A stretch of DNA of 64,000 nucleotides from Diospyros lotus (GCF_014633365.1 NC_068338.1:15324616-15388615), one strand, 5' to 3'. Counted from the first letter of the stretch, positions 1-11,103 are shown. Translations and numbers: made by a program. Notes: a model not told the origin generated them from the letters alone.

Positions 1-1054
1 AATAGCGGGAGGTCAAATTCTCTTTCATAAGAATATCCCTCACATTTTAGTTACTTAAAGTAGTTTCATAATTGAGTAGGCAACACTTGTCACCACATCA
101 TATGTGGAGCTCAATATTTGACTTCTAATCCATCATAAATCTCACATTTATAGTTTTTTTTGCGTGATGAACTAGTTAGATCCCACCTACTGTCTAATTA
201 AGTGCAATGAGTTGAACATCACCCTCTCTCACATTTTGGTTACTTGGTTAGGTGAGACCCGTTAAACACCGCTCCATCTCATGGTTAATAGAAGAAATCA
301 AACATTCTTTCATGAAATACACCTTCACATTTTAGTTTTTTTAGATACACCCAATCAGATTGATGAACTCTTACAATAGTGGAAAGCCACGATAAATCAT
401 ATTTACCATTTAGATCTAATATTAATTTTATGAAAAGATTTTTGGGCTTCTTATTTTAAGGTCTCATCAGATTCCATTATTCATTCCATCACATAACCAT
501 TGCATAATAAAATAAATAATAAATTAACCAGGATGACTGTGGGCTTGCACACAGAATGAACCCAAGCCTCCAAAGTTTAAACTATGCCACACATTAACTC
601 CTTGATGGACTGTTGCTTCACCATTTCTACTACGATCAATTCCTTGACGCCATTTTCATTTATAACTTTTGTAAAATAAAGACTAAAAGAAGCTAATAAA
701 GGCTTATACCTTTGTACATACCCGAATGAATTAATTATTATAAATTTGAATTAAATCAAACGAATCCCTGTAACATTCATTCATTCATACGAAGTCATAC
801 TCATCCAATACATGCATCTTCTTCTGTTGTTTCAAAATAATTTTGAAAATATTTATATTGCATATGTCAAATAATATAATCCGACATCCAAACAAGAATA
901 TCTAAATCCCCGTATTAATGTCTAATGCGAATTACCGCACAACCATAAAAATGAAGCAATTCGTACATGTTATCTGGCTACCAAAATTGGCATGCCGATT
1001 AAATGCAACATTTGACACATACAACCGCTTATATGCATTAAATACCAAGCTGAG
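1..1054 (-). other. Internal leader of a minus-strand retroelement (family A), no gene seen
   Basis: This stretch lies on the internal side of the primer-binding site at 1055-1066, so it should be the untranslated leader of a retroelement read on the minus strand. I see no convincing gag or pol motif on either strand. Phrases such as CTCACATTTTAGTTAC recur loosely near 50, 230 and 330, suggesting an old, diverged short repeat. The assignment rests on its position next to the primer site, not on coding content. Confidence 0.45.
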
Positions 1055-1066
1055 GCTCTGATACCA
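1055..1066 (-). other. Primer-binding site, initiator-Met tRNA type
   Basis: The plus strand reads GCTCTGATACCA, the reverse complement of TGGTATCAGAGC. This is the usual plant retrotransposon primer site complementary to the 3' end of initiator methionine tRNA. One base separates it from a TG that starts the adjacent LTR at 1068. It fixes both the orientation (minus) and the inner border of that LTR. Confidence 0.85.
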
Positions 1067-1386
1067 CTGAAGAGAATCACTAGCATGGCGATACAGACAA
1101 AAAAAATTTTTTTACTATGCATCACATACATGCAGTGGAATATAATATACATGTCATACATAGCTTGGGTATTTAAGCAACATGCATATTCAACAATTGA
1201 ATGCATAAATAAATATATACTTGTTGTCCGATGTAAAGTTGGGGTACAGAAACGATTTTTGTACTGAGACCATATCCACCTCACGTTATCGTGGTCCTAA
1301 TCTATCCATACCTAGCATGCAATAGGGTACCGTTTCGATCACCTCTTCCTATCCTAGACAAAAAGGATCTGCGTATCACTTATGCT

Positions 1387-2883
1387 TGTTGGTCCCTTGA
1401 CACACAACGGACACTTAAGAGGGGGGTGAATTGAGGATTAAAAACTTATTAAACTGAATTCTTCCCTTTTCAAACTCTTGAGTTTTTCTTATACAAAGAA
1501 AATACTTGTTATAAATATATATTGTTTGGGAGTGATAGCAATATAAATACACAAACAACCACAATATTAACAAAAGATATATAGTGATTTGGTGTCTCCA
1601 ACACCTACATCCATTCTCTCAAGGTCAACCTGACACTTGAAATTCCACTAAAACCACACCTAGGTTTTCCAATAAGTTCACATAGGAAACTTTTACACAA
1701 CACCAAGGTTTTCCACTTAACTCACCTTGGTAACTATTACAATAATACACCTAGATTACTCGGGCTCTAAGAGGCCACTCACAATCCATAATTAATACAA
1801 ATAAACAATCCTATGTCCAACAAACTTAGATTAATGATACAAATATAATGATACAAGAATTACCAATAAGAAAAAAACTTCTTCTTCTTTGCCTTAGGCT
1901 CCAAATGATGTAACTTTAATGCTTGGGCCTTGGATTGCTTTTCTTGAGTGCTTGAGAGCTTGGGTGTGCTTTAGAATGATAGATCTTGATAATGCATTAG
2001 CCTTCTCCAAAAAATGCTTCTTGATATATATATATATATATATATATGTGCTTGAGCTTCGAATGAATCTATAACGGCTAAAAAAATCCGACCGTTGGAG
2101 TCTGACAGTCAACTGTTCTAACTAACAGTCGACTCCACGACACCCACAGTTAACTCTTGAATCTGATAGTTGACTCTCATTGGCTTATAATCGACTCCCA
2201 GTCGACTAGCCAAAACCTGCTCTTGGCTACCTCGACTTTGTATAAACCACAGTCGACTATCCCTCATCGGGAGTCGACTTTCAGTCTAGATTTTTAGAAA
2301 AAATAGATTTGGTTGATAATAGAATCCATAGCATATATACATTACAACATATTTACATTTCTTAAGTAAATGTCCACATTTTCTTTAATTTATATTCTAC
2401 CTTCTATTTACTTTAATACATAAATGTAAATAAGAAAGTATCACATATTTGGATTCAATAAAAATATCTAAAAATAAAATCCATAACAATAAGAAAATAA
2501 AATTTTGGTTTTAGAATAAATTCATAATTTAGCAATTTTACCACCCCAAAATACATACCTTCTATTTCTTGAAAAATTCATTAAAAATCATTTTAACAAC
2601 AATGAATATTAGCTATCAAAATACCGGGAGATAGTTTTTCAAAATGAAGACATTTTCTTATAAGTCCCTTTATAATTCGCTAGTCTTCCAGACTTAGAAA
2701 AATAACATTTCTTGGTTCATTTTGATACACAAAATACTATAATACTTAAAATAAGTTTTTCACCATAAGACATATCAAAATTCCATTAGGGGATTTAAAT
2801 ATATCAAAAATAGTTTTACTAAAATTGTGTTTTATTAAACATCAAAATACACAATAGGTTAATTGGAGCAATTTGGCCCAACA
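1387..2883 (-). mobile_element. Solo LTR, TGTTGG...CCAACA, with GTCGAC-like array
   Basis: The unit starts TGTTGG and ends CCAACA and is flanked by the perfect 5-bp duplication ATGCT (1382-1386 and 2884-2888). The family-A LTR continues on both sides. Near its start it carries an AAGAGGGGGGTGAATTGAGG box, also seen at the family-F LTR ends, and I infer minus orientation from that. Positions 2090-2290 hold repeated AGTCGACT-type motifs. No primer site, polypurine tract or coding sequence is present, so this is a solo LTR of 1497 bp. Confidence 0.85.
2024..2047. repeat. (TA)n microsatellite
   Basis: About twelve uninterrupted AT dinucleotides inside the solo LTR. In the inferred minus orientation it lies downstream of the GTCGAC-like array and could act as a TATA element. 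Confidence 0.9.
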
Positions 2884-2979
2884 ATGCTCTTGACTCAAAA
2901 TTATATGCATAACAGTTACACGTGTAATTTCTATGATTTTTTAGATAAAGAAGAAATAAAAAGAAAAGGAAACAGAATC

Positions 2980-2980
<1 letters not shown>

Positions 2981-3023
<43 letters not shown>
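2981..3023. repeat. (GA)n microsatellite
   Basis: About 21 uninterrupted GA units within family-A LTR copy 1. The corresponding part of copy 2 (about 31730-31760) is purine-rich but lacks the array, so it expanded after the copies diverged. Confidence 0.9.
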
Positions 3024-3026
<3 letters not shown>

Positions 3027-4439
3027 GAAAGACAGAGAAAAGGTAGAGACAGGGCCTCTGCCTTATTTAATCATTTCCTTTCCCCGCCCCCTTATCTTCT
3101 TCTCCCCATTTAATTACTTCTTCAAATCCGTCGTGCCCCCACCTCAATTATTCTCTCGATAATTCAAGAGATTACTATGAAATTTTACTATGCACTATTT
3201 GCAATCTGTCACCTCTTACTGTGTAATCAATAATTGATTTCACATTATGCACTATGCATTATTACTTTATACTATACACTATGCATTATTACTTTGCATT
3301 ATGCACTATTGGCAAGAGGCCAATGGTCAACTTTTGACCAATTAATTCCTAAGACATTTTGGGCACACGATGTCGATACCAAACGTAATACTATATGGTA
3401 TGTGACTTTCTAGATTCACTACCCATTAACAATCAAATAACACCAAAACCCTTTTTAATATATGTCAGCCCCTTGACCCATAACCCAAACTTCTCCAAAT
3501 TCTGACGACATTCCGAGAGTTCCTGAATAGCACCTAGCAGCAATTCAGGATAATATAAGTGGCAGTGAAATCTCACTTCAAGTGAACCTATTACAGTTGA
3601 TGATTACCATGTGTTATAATCCTTTCGTCACCTAACGTCTCAATTGAGTAAGAGTCATGGAGTGATAAACTCACAAACTCAGTAACTATGTGTCAGACCT
3701 CGTTAATGTGATTAGATGACACTTCAACAAACACATTTCCTAACTTTTAATCTGCCTTGGCCAGGAACTATCTTATCACGTCAATAGTAGACCACATAAG
3801 ACGTTCACCCTATCAAATACCGATGAGGGCGACAAATCCTATTTTCAACACCTGTCTCCATATACCAGTAATACGAAACCACATAATGAACGTTCCCACC
3901 TCCTAATTGGATGGTTTGGCTCATTAGAAAATTCATCACACCAATACATAAAACAACCATACCAATTCAAGTCTAAGGATCAACACACTATCACAACCTG
4001 ATGACTCGACTATTATCCACCAGAACATGTGGTCAGTCATCAACGCCACATTCGACTGATCGTTCAGCAACGACCACCCACAGGTCTACTAGTGATATCT
4101 CATGTCATATGGCACATGACACACCATCATCTCATCGATATCCTCATATTAAATGAGGTAGTAACCATTGTGCTAGTCCATACTCGATTAATCAAAATCC
4201 TCATTCAAAGAATCTAAAGGGTAGGAATAGTTTAAGAAGTTCTGTTACCAGAGAATCCTGTTATATAGTCTCAACACCTTGAGAATAAGATTATCACACA
4301 AAAGATCTAAGGACTCATTCATATAATTGATTGGAGAAAATATGAATGAAGAAAACCTTACATTTTATAGATTTATACAAAAATAAATCAATACATTACA
4401 AACAAGCTCGGTAGATATCGTCCAAATCTAGCATAAGGG

Positions 4440-4783
4440 TACACAACACTAACAGCTATTGATAAGAAAACTCCAGAAGAGATATAGTTTGGTACTCCTA
4501 CATTTGTTCATGTCGATGATGAAAAATTAAAATCAAGGTCTAAATAGTATCTCTTAATTGGTTACAAATCTAGTGTTAAGAGTTATAAGTTATGGAATCT
4601 AGAAGCATCTAAAGTTGTAGTTAATAGAAATGCTATCTTTGATTTATACCCTAAGTCATAAGTCAAGCATATGGTTTTCAAACAAAACTTAATTTCATAT
4701 ACTTAGTTAAAATAGAGCTATATTCATATATATCTTAAATGGAGATTTGTAACAACTTATATTTATTTTGATGATGAAATTAT
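4440..4783 (+). pseudogene. Ty1/copia integrase C-terminal fragment (first part)
   Basis: The plus-strand translation shows the copia integrase C-terminal region: KKTPEEI, then VHVDDEKLKSRSK, then GYKSSVKSYKLW, then a VVVNRNAIFD-like end. It lacks about a dozen residues between TPEEI and VHVDD that copia integrases normally have (the segment around FGC). In-frame stops fall after TPEEI, after RSK and after YPKS, so it is dead. The reading continues to about 4783, where a family-F LTR interrupts it, and probably resumes at 7421. It is a remnant of an older copia element into which the F LTR jumped. Confidence 0.75.
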
Positions 4784-4869
4784 TGATATTTTACTTTTAC
4801 CTTTGAAATGGTTTTGATGATGAAAATTAATTATATTTTGATGATAAAATTATTTTGTTAATGGTTATT

Positions 4870-6028
4870 TGATATAACCGTATAGAAATGACACCAATGC
4901 CCAAGAGGGGGTGAATTGAGTTATTTAAAATTTTGGTTTAAAACATGAAATTTCTTTTATGATGTAAGATAGAATTTTGATGCAAGTTAAAAATGAGTAA
5001 AAGATTTCAATTCACAATTTATGAAATAAAGAATAAGAGCAATAAAGTGACCCAAGTGTTGTATAGTGGTTCGGCTCGAACCTAATTCACTACCTTAGCT
5101 CTTCACTAAGAATTTACAAACCAATCACTATAATCCTTCTATCACACCGGATAGTCCCTTTAGCATCAAGTTAGGAATATACAACCTCTTTCTTAACCAA
5201 ACAAGCCCTCTAGCAAAACTAGGTAGAAATAAACAACCTCTTACTTTAATACAAGTAGGTCCTCTAGCTATATGAGCTAGAAACACAGTCAGTGATACAA
5301 GAAATGGATGTCTAAGAGTATGCACTCTTAGTTGCAATGTAATCAAGATTAGATGCAAGGCTAGAAATATAATCTTACATAACAAACACAAAGCCTTAAA
5401 AAAAAAAAACCAGATTGAATACACTAATGAGGGACAAAAATGGGTGAGCACTTGAGAGCTTGTAGTATGATCACTTGAGTAGTTTGGATCATCCAATTGA
5501 CTTCTATTTATAGTGTCTTGAGAACTTGATCAAGAATCTTGTCAATTAAAGTGGAGGGATCACTTTCGGAGAGTGAACGAACTAGCCGTTAAAGGCTGTC
5601 TGCGATCAAAATGGTTGACAAGTTTATTGAACCACTCAACAGTTTAGTTCAAAAATTTAAACACCGGTTGACAGGTGAATCAAGGCGGTGGACCGTTTCC
5701 TAAGAATGGTTGACAAGTCTTGATGCAGAGGCGGTCGACATCAAACTACAGAGAGCATTCCTTACAATCGGTTGACAACATAAGGCAAAACAGTCGATAG
5801 GTTCATATAATCAGTCGACAGCTTGTCTTATGATTTTCAAATATTTTCTTTATTTTCTCCAATGATTTTAGAGTTGATTTTTGAAAAACATTTTAGCCAA
5901 TGTGTTTGAGACAAATCATGTTATTTTTCCAATCTCCACTAAGAAAGTATGCCAAAGAAATAAGTTGGTTGAATGAAATTTTATTTTGGCTTTGAAATTG
6001 GTTTTGTTTCATCAAAACCAAAACATCA
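4870..6028 (-). mobile_element. Family-F solo LTR (minus)
   Basis: The plus strand starts TGATATAACCGTATAG and ends AACCAAAACATCA, which are the reverse complements of the F-family 3' and 5' ends. It is flanked by a perfect 5-bp duplication, TTATT (4865-4869 and 6029-6033). Features on the minus strand: GTTGAC/GTCGAC motifs at 5600-5825, a TATA-like CACTATAAATAGAAG (5501-5515 on plus), then the leader with tandem CTAGAGGGC-type blocks. Length 1159 bp. Confidence 0.9.
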
Positions 6029-6956
6029 TTATTAACTTGGTGCTTCAAATTACTTTTATATGATCTATTAAGCATCAAAATAAAAATTAAATTCATCATG
6101 TAATCCAAGGTCAAAGAAAAATCTTGTGATAAATTTCTTAATGGCATTTGAAATATTATGTTTTTATGTGACTATTGTGATGGTATTTGGAATATTATAT
6201 TTGTATTTGATTAAAAATGTTGTACAAAAAAACTGTTTTCAAAGAGCTTTAAAAAAAATCCCAACGCTACTAACCCCCAAGCTCAAATCATCACCACTAG
6301 CTGCACCCAGGCTCTTATGCATGTGCACAAGACCACTCCATCTGCAACCTTCCCACCTATACATGTGCACAAAATTAATTATATAGTAAACTGAATCCTA
6401 GTTTTCTTTGGCAAATCTATTAACTAACCTCCTTAGATCTATCGACCGATAGAATGCAATTTTTTCATCTGTCTATAGATTACTTCAATATGACAGATTG
6501 AAGCTTTGCACTAAAACTGTAGACTGATTTTCACTAAAATGTCAACTAACCTTTGAAATTTTTCTGTATCTATCAACTAACTCATTTCATTTGTCGATAG
6601 TTTCTTTCGTCTGACACCTCCAACGGTTAGTTTTTCCACTCACTCAAAGTATTTTTTCTCTACCAATGGTTATATTCTTGAAAGAGCTTGTGACACACTA
6701 TACAAAAAGATCAAAGGGATGAATCAAGACAACCAAGAGGATTAATTTCAAGATTTCAAGTGTTTATTCTTTCAAGAGCTTAATTGTTTCATTTGTTCTT
6801 TATTTTTCTCTTTAAAGGCTTTTATTATCATTTGTATTATTTTGTTCAAGTCTTGTGTTTATTTTGAGAGATCTTGTAATTAAGAGTGTCTACTCTTAGA
6901 TCTTTTCTTTTGTATCATTCTTGGTTTTCCTAGCAACATTGCTAGAGGGCCTACAT

Positions 6957-7145
6957 AGATTGTAGGAGGTTGGATTTCCTACCTTGTTGCTAGAGGGCTT
7001 ACTTGTTTAAGTAAGAGATTGCATTTCCTACCTTGTTGCTAGAGGGCTTACTTGTTTAAGCAAGAGATTGCATTTCCTATCTTGTTGCTAGAGGGCTTAC
7101 TTGTTTATGCAAAAAGTTGTAAATTCCTAACTTGTTGCTAGAGGG
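6957..7145 (+). repeat. About 53-bp tandem repeat in F-LTR leader
   Basis: Consecutive units carry TTGTTGCTAGAGGGCTTACT followed by a GTTTAAGTAAGAGATTGCATTTCC-like stretch. Two adjacent units (about 6981 and 7033) are almost identical; the flanking ones are more diverged. Equivalent but fewer units are in the other F copies (about 5150-5280, 33295-33420, 46740-46830). Confidence 0.8.
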
Positions 7146-7420
7146 TCTATCCGGAGAGATATTATAGTGAATTGATTGAAAATTCCTTAGTGAGGAGCTA
7201 AGGTAGTGGATGAGGCTTGCTTTAAGCCGAACTACTATACATCGCTTGCGTCTTTCTTTTTTTTGTTCTTATTTTTCTTATAGCTTCAAGCAACTCTTTT
7301 GCAAGCATTAAAATCTCATTTTTATCAAAAAGGATTTCAAACTTCAATCAATTTTTTAAATAACTCAATTCATTCCCTCCTTGGGTATTAGTGCTGTTGC
7401 TATACAAATCTAACAAAAAT

Positions 7421-7690
7421 TGCTATACATCATGGTTCGTTTGCAAAAGAATCTAACTCTATAGCTCAACAAAGTTTTGACGTTTAGGGGGAGTTTGAAA
7501 TAAATAAGAGTTATACATTTGAGTTTTCGTCTCAGATTAAGTCAAGCCGCAAGTCAAGATCAAAAGAAAAGTGCCAGCTCATCAAAATATTGTATTGCTA
7601 AAGATTAACCTAAAAGAAATATCAAACCTTTTCAAAGGTATGTCGAGGCTGATCTTGTTATCTATACTTTGAGTATGGCTAGAGATACCC
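7421..7690 (+). pseudogene. Ty1/copia pol fragment (second part)
   Basis: After the F LTR the plus-strand translation shows a basic/serine-rich linker (SSRKSRSKEK) and then a VIYTLSMAR-like stretch, which resembles the linker between copia integrase and reverse transcriptase. Stop codons interrupt it. It probably continues the fragment at 4440-4783. The reverse transcriptase itself is absent: unrelated sequence starts near 7700. Confidence 0.45.
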
Positions 7691-7691
7691 A

Positions 7692-7905
7692 CTGCCTAGG
7701 TTACTTGGAAACGAAAATAGGAAATGAATACGATATGAAACAGAAACGAGGAAACGCCATTTTTTAAAAAGTAACAAATGAGAATGCAAGAAAACTGTAA
7801 ATAGAAAAAAATATAGGGGCATTTTTGTAAATATACTTTTTAATATAGAAAATTATAAAAAATGGTTATTTAATCTAAAAATAAACATAAATGCCATAAT
7901 GCATT
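7692..7905. other. Repeat-like flank, no gene
   Basis: AT-rich sequence with GAAACG-type phrases (AAACGAAAATAGG, AAACGAGGAAACG). The right-hand flank of the next element (18861-19110) carries similar phrases (GGAAACGGAAACATTTTG, AAACGCTAAAACG). The two flanks are probably one older unit split by the 10.95-kb insertion. Confidence 0.4.
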
Positions 7906-8519
7906 TGTTATGCCATAGATTTTTTTGAAAATAACGTCCACTTGGGGGTTTTTATTAAAAAATCCAAACGGAGGTATTTTTAATAAGTAATTCCAAGTGA
8001 GAGTATTTTTTCCAAAGAATAAATCATGATTAAATGGCAAGAAAATAATTAATAATGCTTATAATATAAATATTCATGATCTAGGGGGCAAAATGGTCCA
8101 AGGGAAAATGTGACACTATTCCTTATTGTTGTACTAAGAGAATTAGGAGCAAGAAAAAAAAAGGATTTTTAAAGAAAAAATAAAAAGGCTTGTGTCAGTG
8201 TGCCGCAAGCTCATTTATGATAGTGTGTTGCAATCCCACTTGCAACAGTGTGCCCCAAGCCCTCTTGCAACACTGGCTTTGCCACAAAGGCCTTGCGGTA
8301 GTGTGCAGCAAGCCCTCTTGCGGCAACGGCCTTACCGCAAGCCTTGTGGCGAGGCCTTGCTGCAAGCCTCACAGTAGTGTGCCACAAGGCTCGTAACAGT
8401 GTGCCGCAAGGCTCGTGGCAAAGGCTTGCTTGCGATAGTCTGGGTTTATAGCCACACACCTCGTGTATAGACCACCCAACAAGCAACTCGTGTCAACACT
8501 AACCATCCCTAAGAATCGT

Positions 8520-8533
8520 GCCCTATAAATACC
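8520..8533 (+). promoter_or_regulatory. TATA-like box of the 5' LTR
   Basis: GCCCTATAAATACCC, conserved at the same place in the 3' LTR (about 18023-18038). It separates the repeat-rich U3 from the 75-bp repeat array, which would therefore be transcribed. Confidence 0.6.
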
Positions 8534-8587
8534 CAGCTACAAGACATTGAAAAGGACTTTTGAATTAGGTAAAAAAAACTTCGACAC

Positions 8588-8800
8588 ATTAACTGGGTGC
8601 TTGAGGCAAGATCCTTGTGGCGAAGATAAATCCTTATTGTAAAATCCTTGCGGCGAGAGTCTTAAGGCTAAGGTGCTTGAGGTAAGATCTTTGTGGCAAG
8701 ACAAATCTTTGTGGGAAAATCCTTGTAGCGAGATTCTTAAGGCGAATGTGCTTATGGCGAGATAGATCCTTGCTGGGGAATCCTTGAGGCGAGGTCCCTG
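8588..8800 (+). repeat. 75-bp tandem repeat, about 3 units (5' LTR)
   Basis: Units begin near TCTTAAGGC and contain GTGCTTGAGGCAAGATCC, TTGTGGCGA and AATCCTTGCGGCGAGA. The 3' LTR has about twice as many units at 18248-18690, which accounts for much of the LTR length difference. Confidence 0.8.
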
Positions 8801-8914
8801 TGGCAAACTCCCTTGTGACAACTTTACTTACGACAACCTTATTTCCTTCGACACCGAGCCCGAGTGGGTCTCATATCATAAAATTTAATTGTTGTATTTT
8901 TGGCAACAACAATT

Positions 8915-8932
8915 TAGCTCCATCTGTGGGAA
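8915..8932 (+). other. Degenerate primer-binding site
   Basis: TAGCTCCATCTGTGGGAA follows the 5' LTR end. It resembles the TGGCGCCGTCTGTGGGAA site found in many plant Ty3/gypsy elements, with several substitutions in the first half. Confidence 0.6.
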
Positions 8933-8959
8933 ACGACTAAAAGCTAATCTTAACATAAA

Positions 8960-9480
8960 ATGCCAAGAGAGATAAGGTCAATTGGTTTGTCGAACCCTCC
9001 TAACCCCACCCAAAAGAGCGCTCGTACCAGGACAGGAGCCATAGGAGACCCCATCCAAGTGCACCCTACGGTACTAGGATGTTTAGAAGATCACCTTGAC
9101 AATGAAGTGCCCTTAGGGAGCATTCCCTTCTCAAAGGCAACATGACTACCGTACTAGGGGACATGGAACATTTGGAACAAAGAGAGGTACACGCCATTGG
9201 ATTGGGGAGATAGACGATAAGACAAGGGAGGTAGATCTCACTTGTAATACCCGTAAATCAGAAACAACACTCCCTATGATCCTCAATTCCTAGAAGGAAC
9301 CTCGTAACAACTTTAGTACCTCCAAGACCCTCTGGGATAGCTCCACCCACAGTCCCACTATCAGATTATGAACAATTACAGAAGAATTTTGAGGAACTAA
9401 AACACCAGAATGATGAGCTCAAGACGAGTAATGAAGAGAGCAAGAGAAGTCTACCCTGGCCCCTAATAAGATTCACGCCA
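8960..9480 (+). pseudogene. Degenerate gag-like start of the pol-less element
   Basis: A 61-codon frame opens at 8960 just after the primer site. It is rich in Pro, Arg and Thr, followed by stops and, near 9390-9450, a hydrophilic EELKHQNDELKTSNEES stretch that looks like coiled coil. Proline-rich N-termini followed by a coiled-coil segment are usual at the start of Tat-type gag proteins. I find neither the conserved retrotransposon gag core nor a zinc knuckle. The start was chosen because it is the first ATG downstream of the primer site. The identification is by position and composition only. Confidence 0.4.
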
Positions 9481-9715
9481 AAGGAATAAGGGTGATGTGT
9501 ACCCCCTCATCATCTCCATCGTAATCAATAAGCGTCTTGTTAAGGAAATTAAGACTCACAAAATTTTATCGTGGAGGCGATACTAATAATGGGAATAGTT
9601 CAACTACACATAATACAGAGAGCGTTCACGAGGATTAAAATTTGGCAGGGTAACTTTATGGTGATCAAAACACATTTTTCTGCCAAATGTAATCTTGAAG
9701 AGATCTATGATTTTT

Positions 9716-10100
9716 AACAGAAAGACACAAGTTGAAGTGGCAAGTTGTTGAGGTAGGTAAAACATGCCAAACTGCTGAAACAAAATATTGATATAGATAT
9801 TCTCAAGTTATGGACGTTGGCAAGACATGCAGAACCGCCAAAACAAAATATTGGCACAAATATTCCCTTGTCGTGGATGTAGGCGAGGCACGTCGAACTA
9901 CTAAAACAAAATGTTGATAAGATATTCTCAAGTTGCAGACGTAGGCGAGACACACCGAACCGCAAAAACAAAATATTGATACTGATCCTCTATGATTATG
10001 GATGTAGGTAAGACGCACTGAATCATGTGAACAAAATATTGATACCAATACTCTCTGATTGTGGAGGCACATGCCACAAAGGAAGGTAAACCTAAACCAC
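9716..10100 (+). repeat. About 62-bp tandem repeat, 5-6 units
   Basis: Units of 61-65 bp contain AAAACAAAATATTGATA, then ATTCTC, then a GTNGANGTAGGCAAGACACAC-like end. AACAAAATATTG starts near 9779, 9840, 9903, 9965 and 10029, with a diverged unit before. It has no start or stop punctuation compatible with coding. The array ends just before the nested LTR at 10124. Confidence 0.85.
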
Positions 10101-11103
10101 GCCAAACCATGTAAATTACCTCGTGTAATGACCCGTTAGAGGGCCTAGCATTTATTTAGAATTATTTAATTAATTATTGAGATTTAATTAAGAGAATTTG
10201 CCAATTAATGTTTAATGTGGCAATTTAAAGAATTTTCATTGAGAGAATAGCATTTAAAGAGCATTTAATTCTAGTTATTTATTGTGGAAATTAAATGCTA
10301 GGACATTAGGGTCATTTAGCAAATTGTGATTAGAATTTAATTATTTAATTAAAGTTATATTGAGAATGGGAATCCATGCGTATGAAAGCTTTGAGTTTAA
10401 GAGTCTCCTAGTCCCAATAGGAGAAGGTTTTAAGAGTTTCCAAGTTCAAGGGGGAGATTGAGAGATGGCTTCTAGGGCTTCCCATGCCATTATATATAGA
10501 TCATAAGCCTTATTTTCTTTCCACACCGCATAGAGGAAGATTAGAGAGAGAGCTCAAGAGAGTTAGCAGTGAGTCTTGCATAAGTGAAGTTAGTTTCAAT
10601 CATTGATCTAATCGATCATAAGGCAAGTATTCATCCTGTAATCCTTTCCATTACAGGTTCATATCAGTTTTGAATTCAATCATTCCAGTTTTTCATTGAG
10701 TTCTCAGATTTATATCAGTTCCAGTGTATATATATATATAAGCGTAGAACAGAGAGTGTAAGAAAAAGATTTGCATGATTCTTTTAAATATGATCTTTGA
10801 ATCATGTTAGCGTACGTTTCCAGATTAAACAAGACTCTTCGTTCTTGTTCCCATATTTTTATCAGTTTGCATGCATATGTATACCCGTAGTTATATCATT
10901 ACCCAGTGAGTTTGATAAGCTATGCATAATTCTTTTCAGCGTTTTCTTTCATAAATGATTGATTTATCCATCTTAATATTATTCCATATAAATTGGGATA
11001 GTTCTCCTAAGGTTTCTTTTAAAATGGTGTAGTAATATTAAGTTTTTTTTATTCAAGATATCGTCTCTGTTATCGTGAGTTTTATTTCTGATGAGATTCC
11101 AGT

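Larger units (their letters stand above)
1068..4430 (-). mobile_element. Large LTR, family A copy 1 (5' LTR, minus), split by a solo LTR
   Basis: The LTR begins next to the primer site. It matches a second copy at 25768-32377 in several blocks: the stretch containing CTTGGGTATTTAAGCAAC, the stretch containing GAGACCATATCCACCTCA, the stretch with ATATGGTATGTGACTTTCTAG, and the stretch near 3570-3660 ending GAGTAAGAGTCATGG. A solo LTR occupies 1387-2883. Without it the LTR is about 1.85 kb. The outer border near 4430 is estimated from where copia coding sequence begins, because the matching TSD lies outside the window. The iMet primer site and large LTR suggest a Ty1/copia element of SIRE/Maximus type, but no coding region is present to confirm this. 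Confidence 0.65.
4784..7415 (+). mobile_element. Family-F LTR (plus), split by an inverted family-F solo LTR
   Basis: It starts TGATATTTTACTTTT, like the copies at 32486 and 46010, and ends TATACAAATCTAACA, matching their 3' ends. A second F LTR lies inside it in opposite orientation at 4870-6028. With that removed the unit is about 1.47 kb, somewhat longer than the other copies (1.06-1.21 kb). It carries GTCGAC-like motifs (6440-6610), a tandem block at 6957-7145 and the CATTCCCTCCTTGGGTATTAG end box. I do not see a clean 5-bp duplication (ATTAT on the left, AAAAT on the right). No primer site follows, so it looks like a solo LTR within copia sequence. Confidence 0.75.
7906..8911 (+). repeat. 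5' LTR of the pol-less element
   Basis: 1006 bp. The first 250 bp, up to AAAAAGGATTTTTAAAGAAAAAATAAAAA, match the 3' LTR closely. Then comes a repeat-rich U3 (8196-8420) built from GTGTGCCGCAAGC/CTTGCGGCA-like words in both orientations. A TATA-like CCCTATAAATACCC follows at about 8521. Downstream are about three units of a 75-bp repeat (8588-8800), then the U5 end with ATTTAATTGTTGTATTTTTGGC. Confidence 0.85.

Noticed and set aside
970..1284. 104-codon minus-strand frame
   Set aside because: Runs across the primer-binding site into the LTR, so it cannot be a retroelement gene in that position.
5128..5496. 122-codon minus-strand frame
   Set aside because: Lies in the leader of the family-F solo LTR and spans its tandem blocks and an A-run; no conservation of frame in the other F copies.
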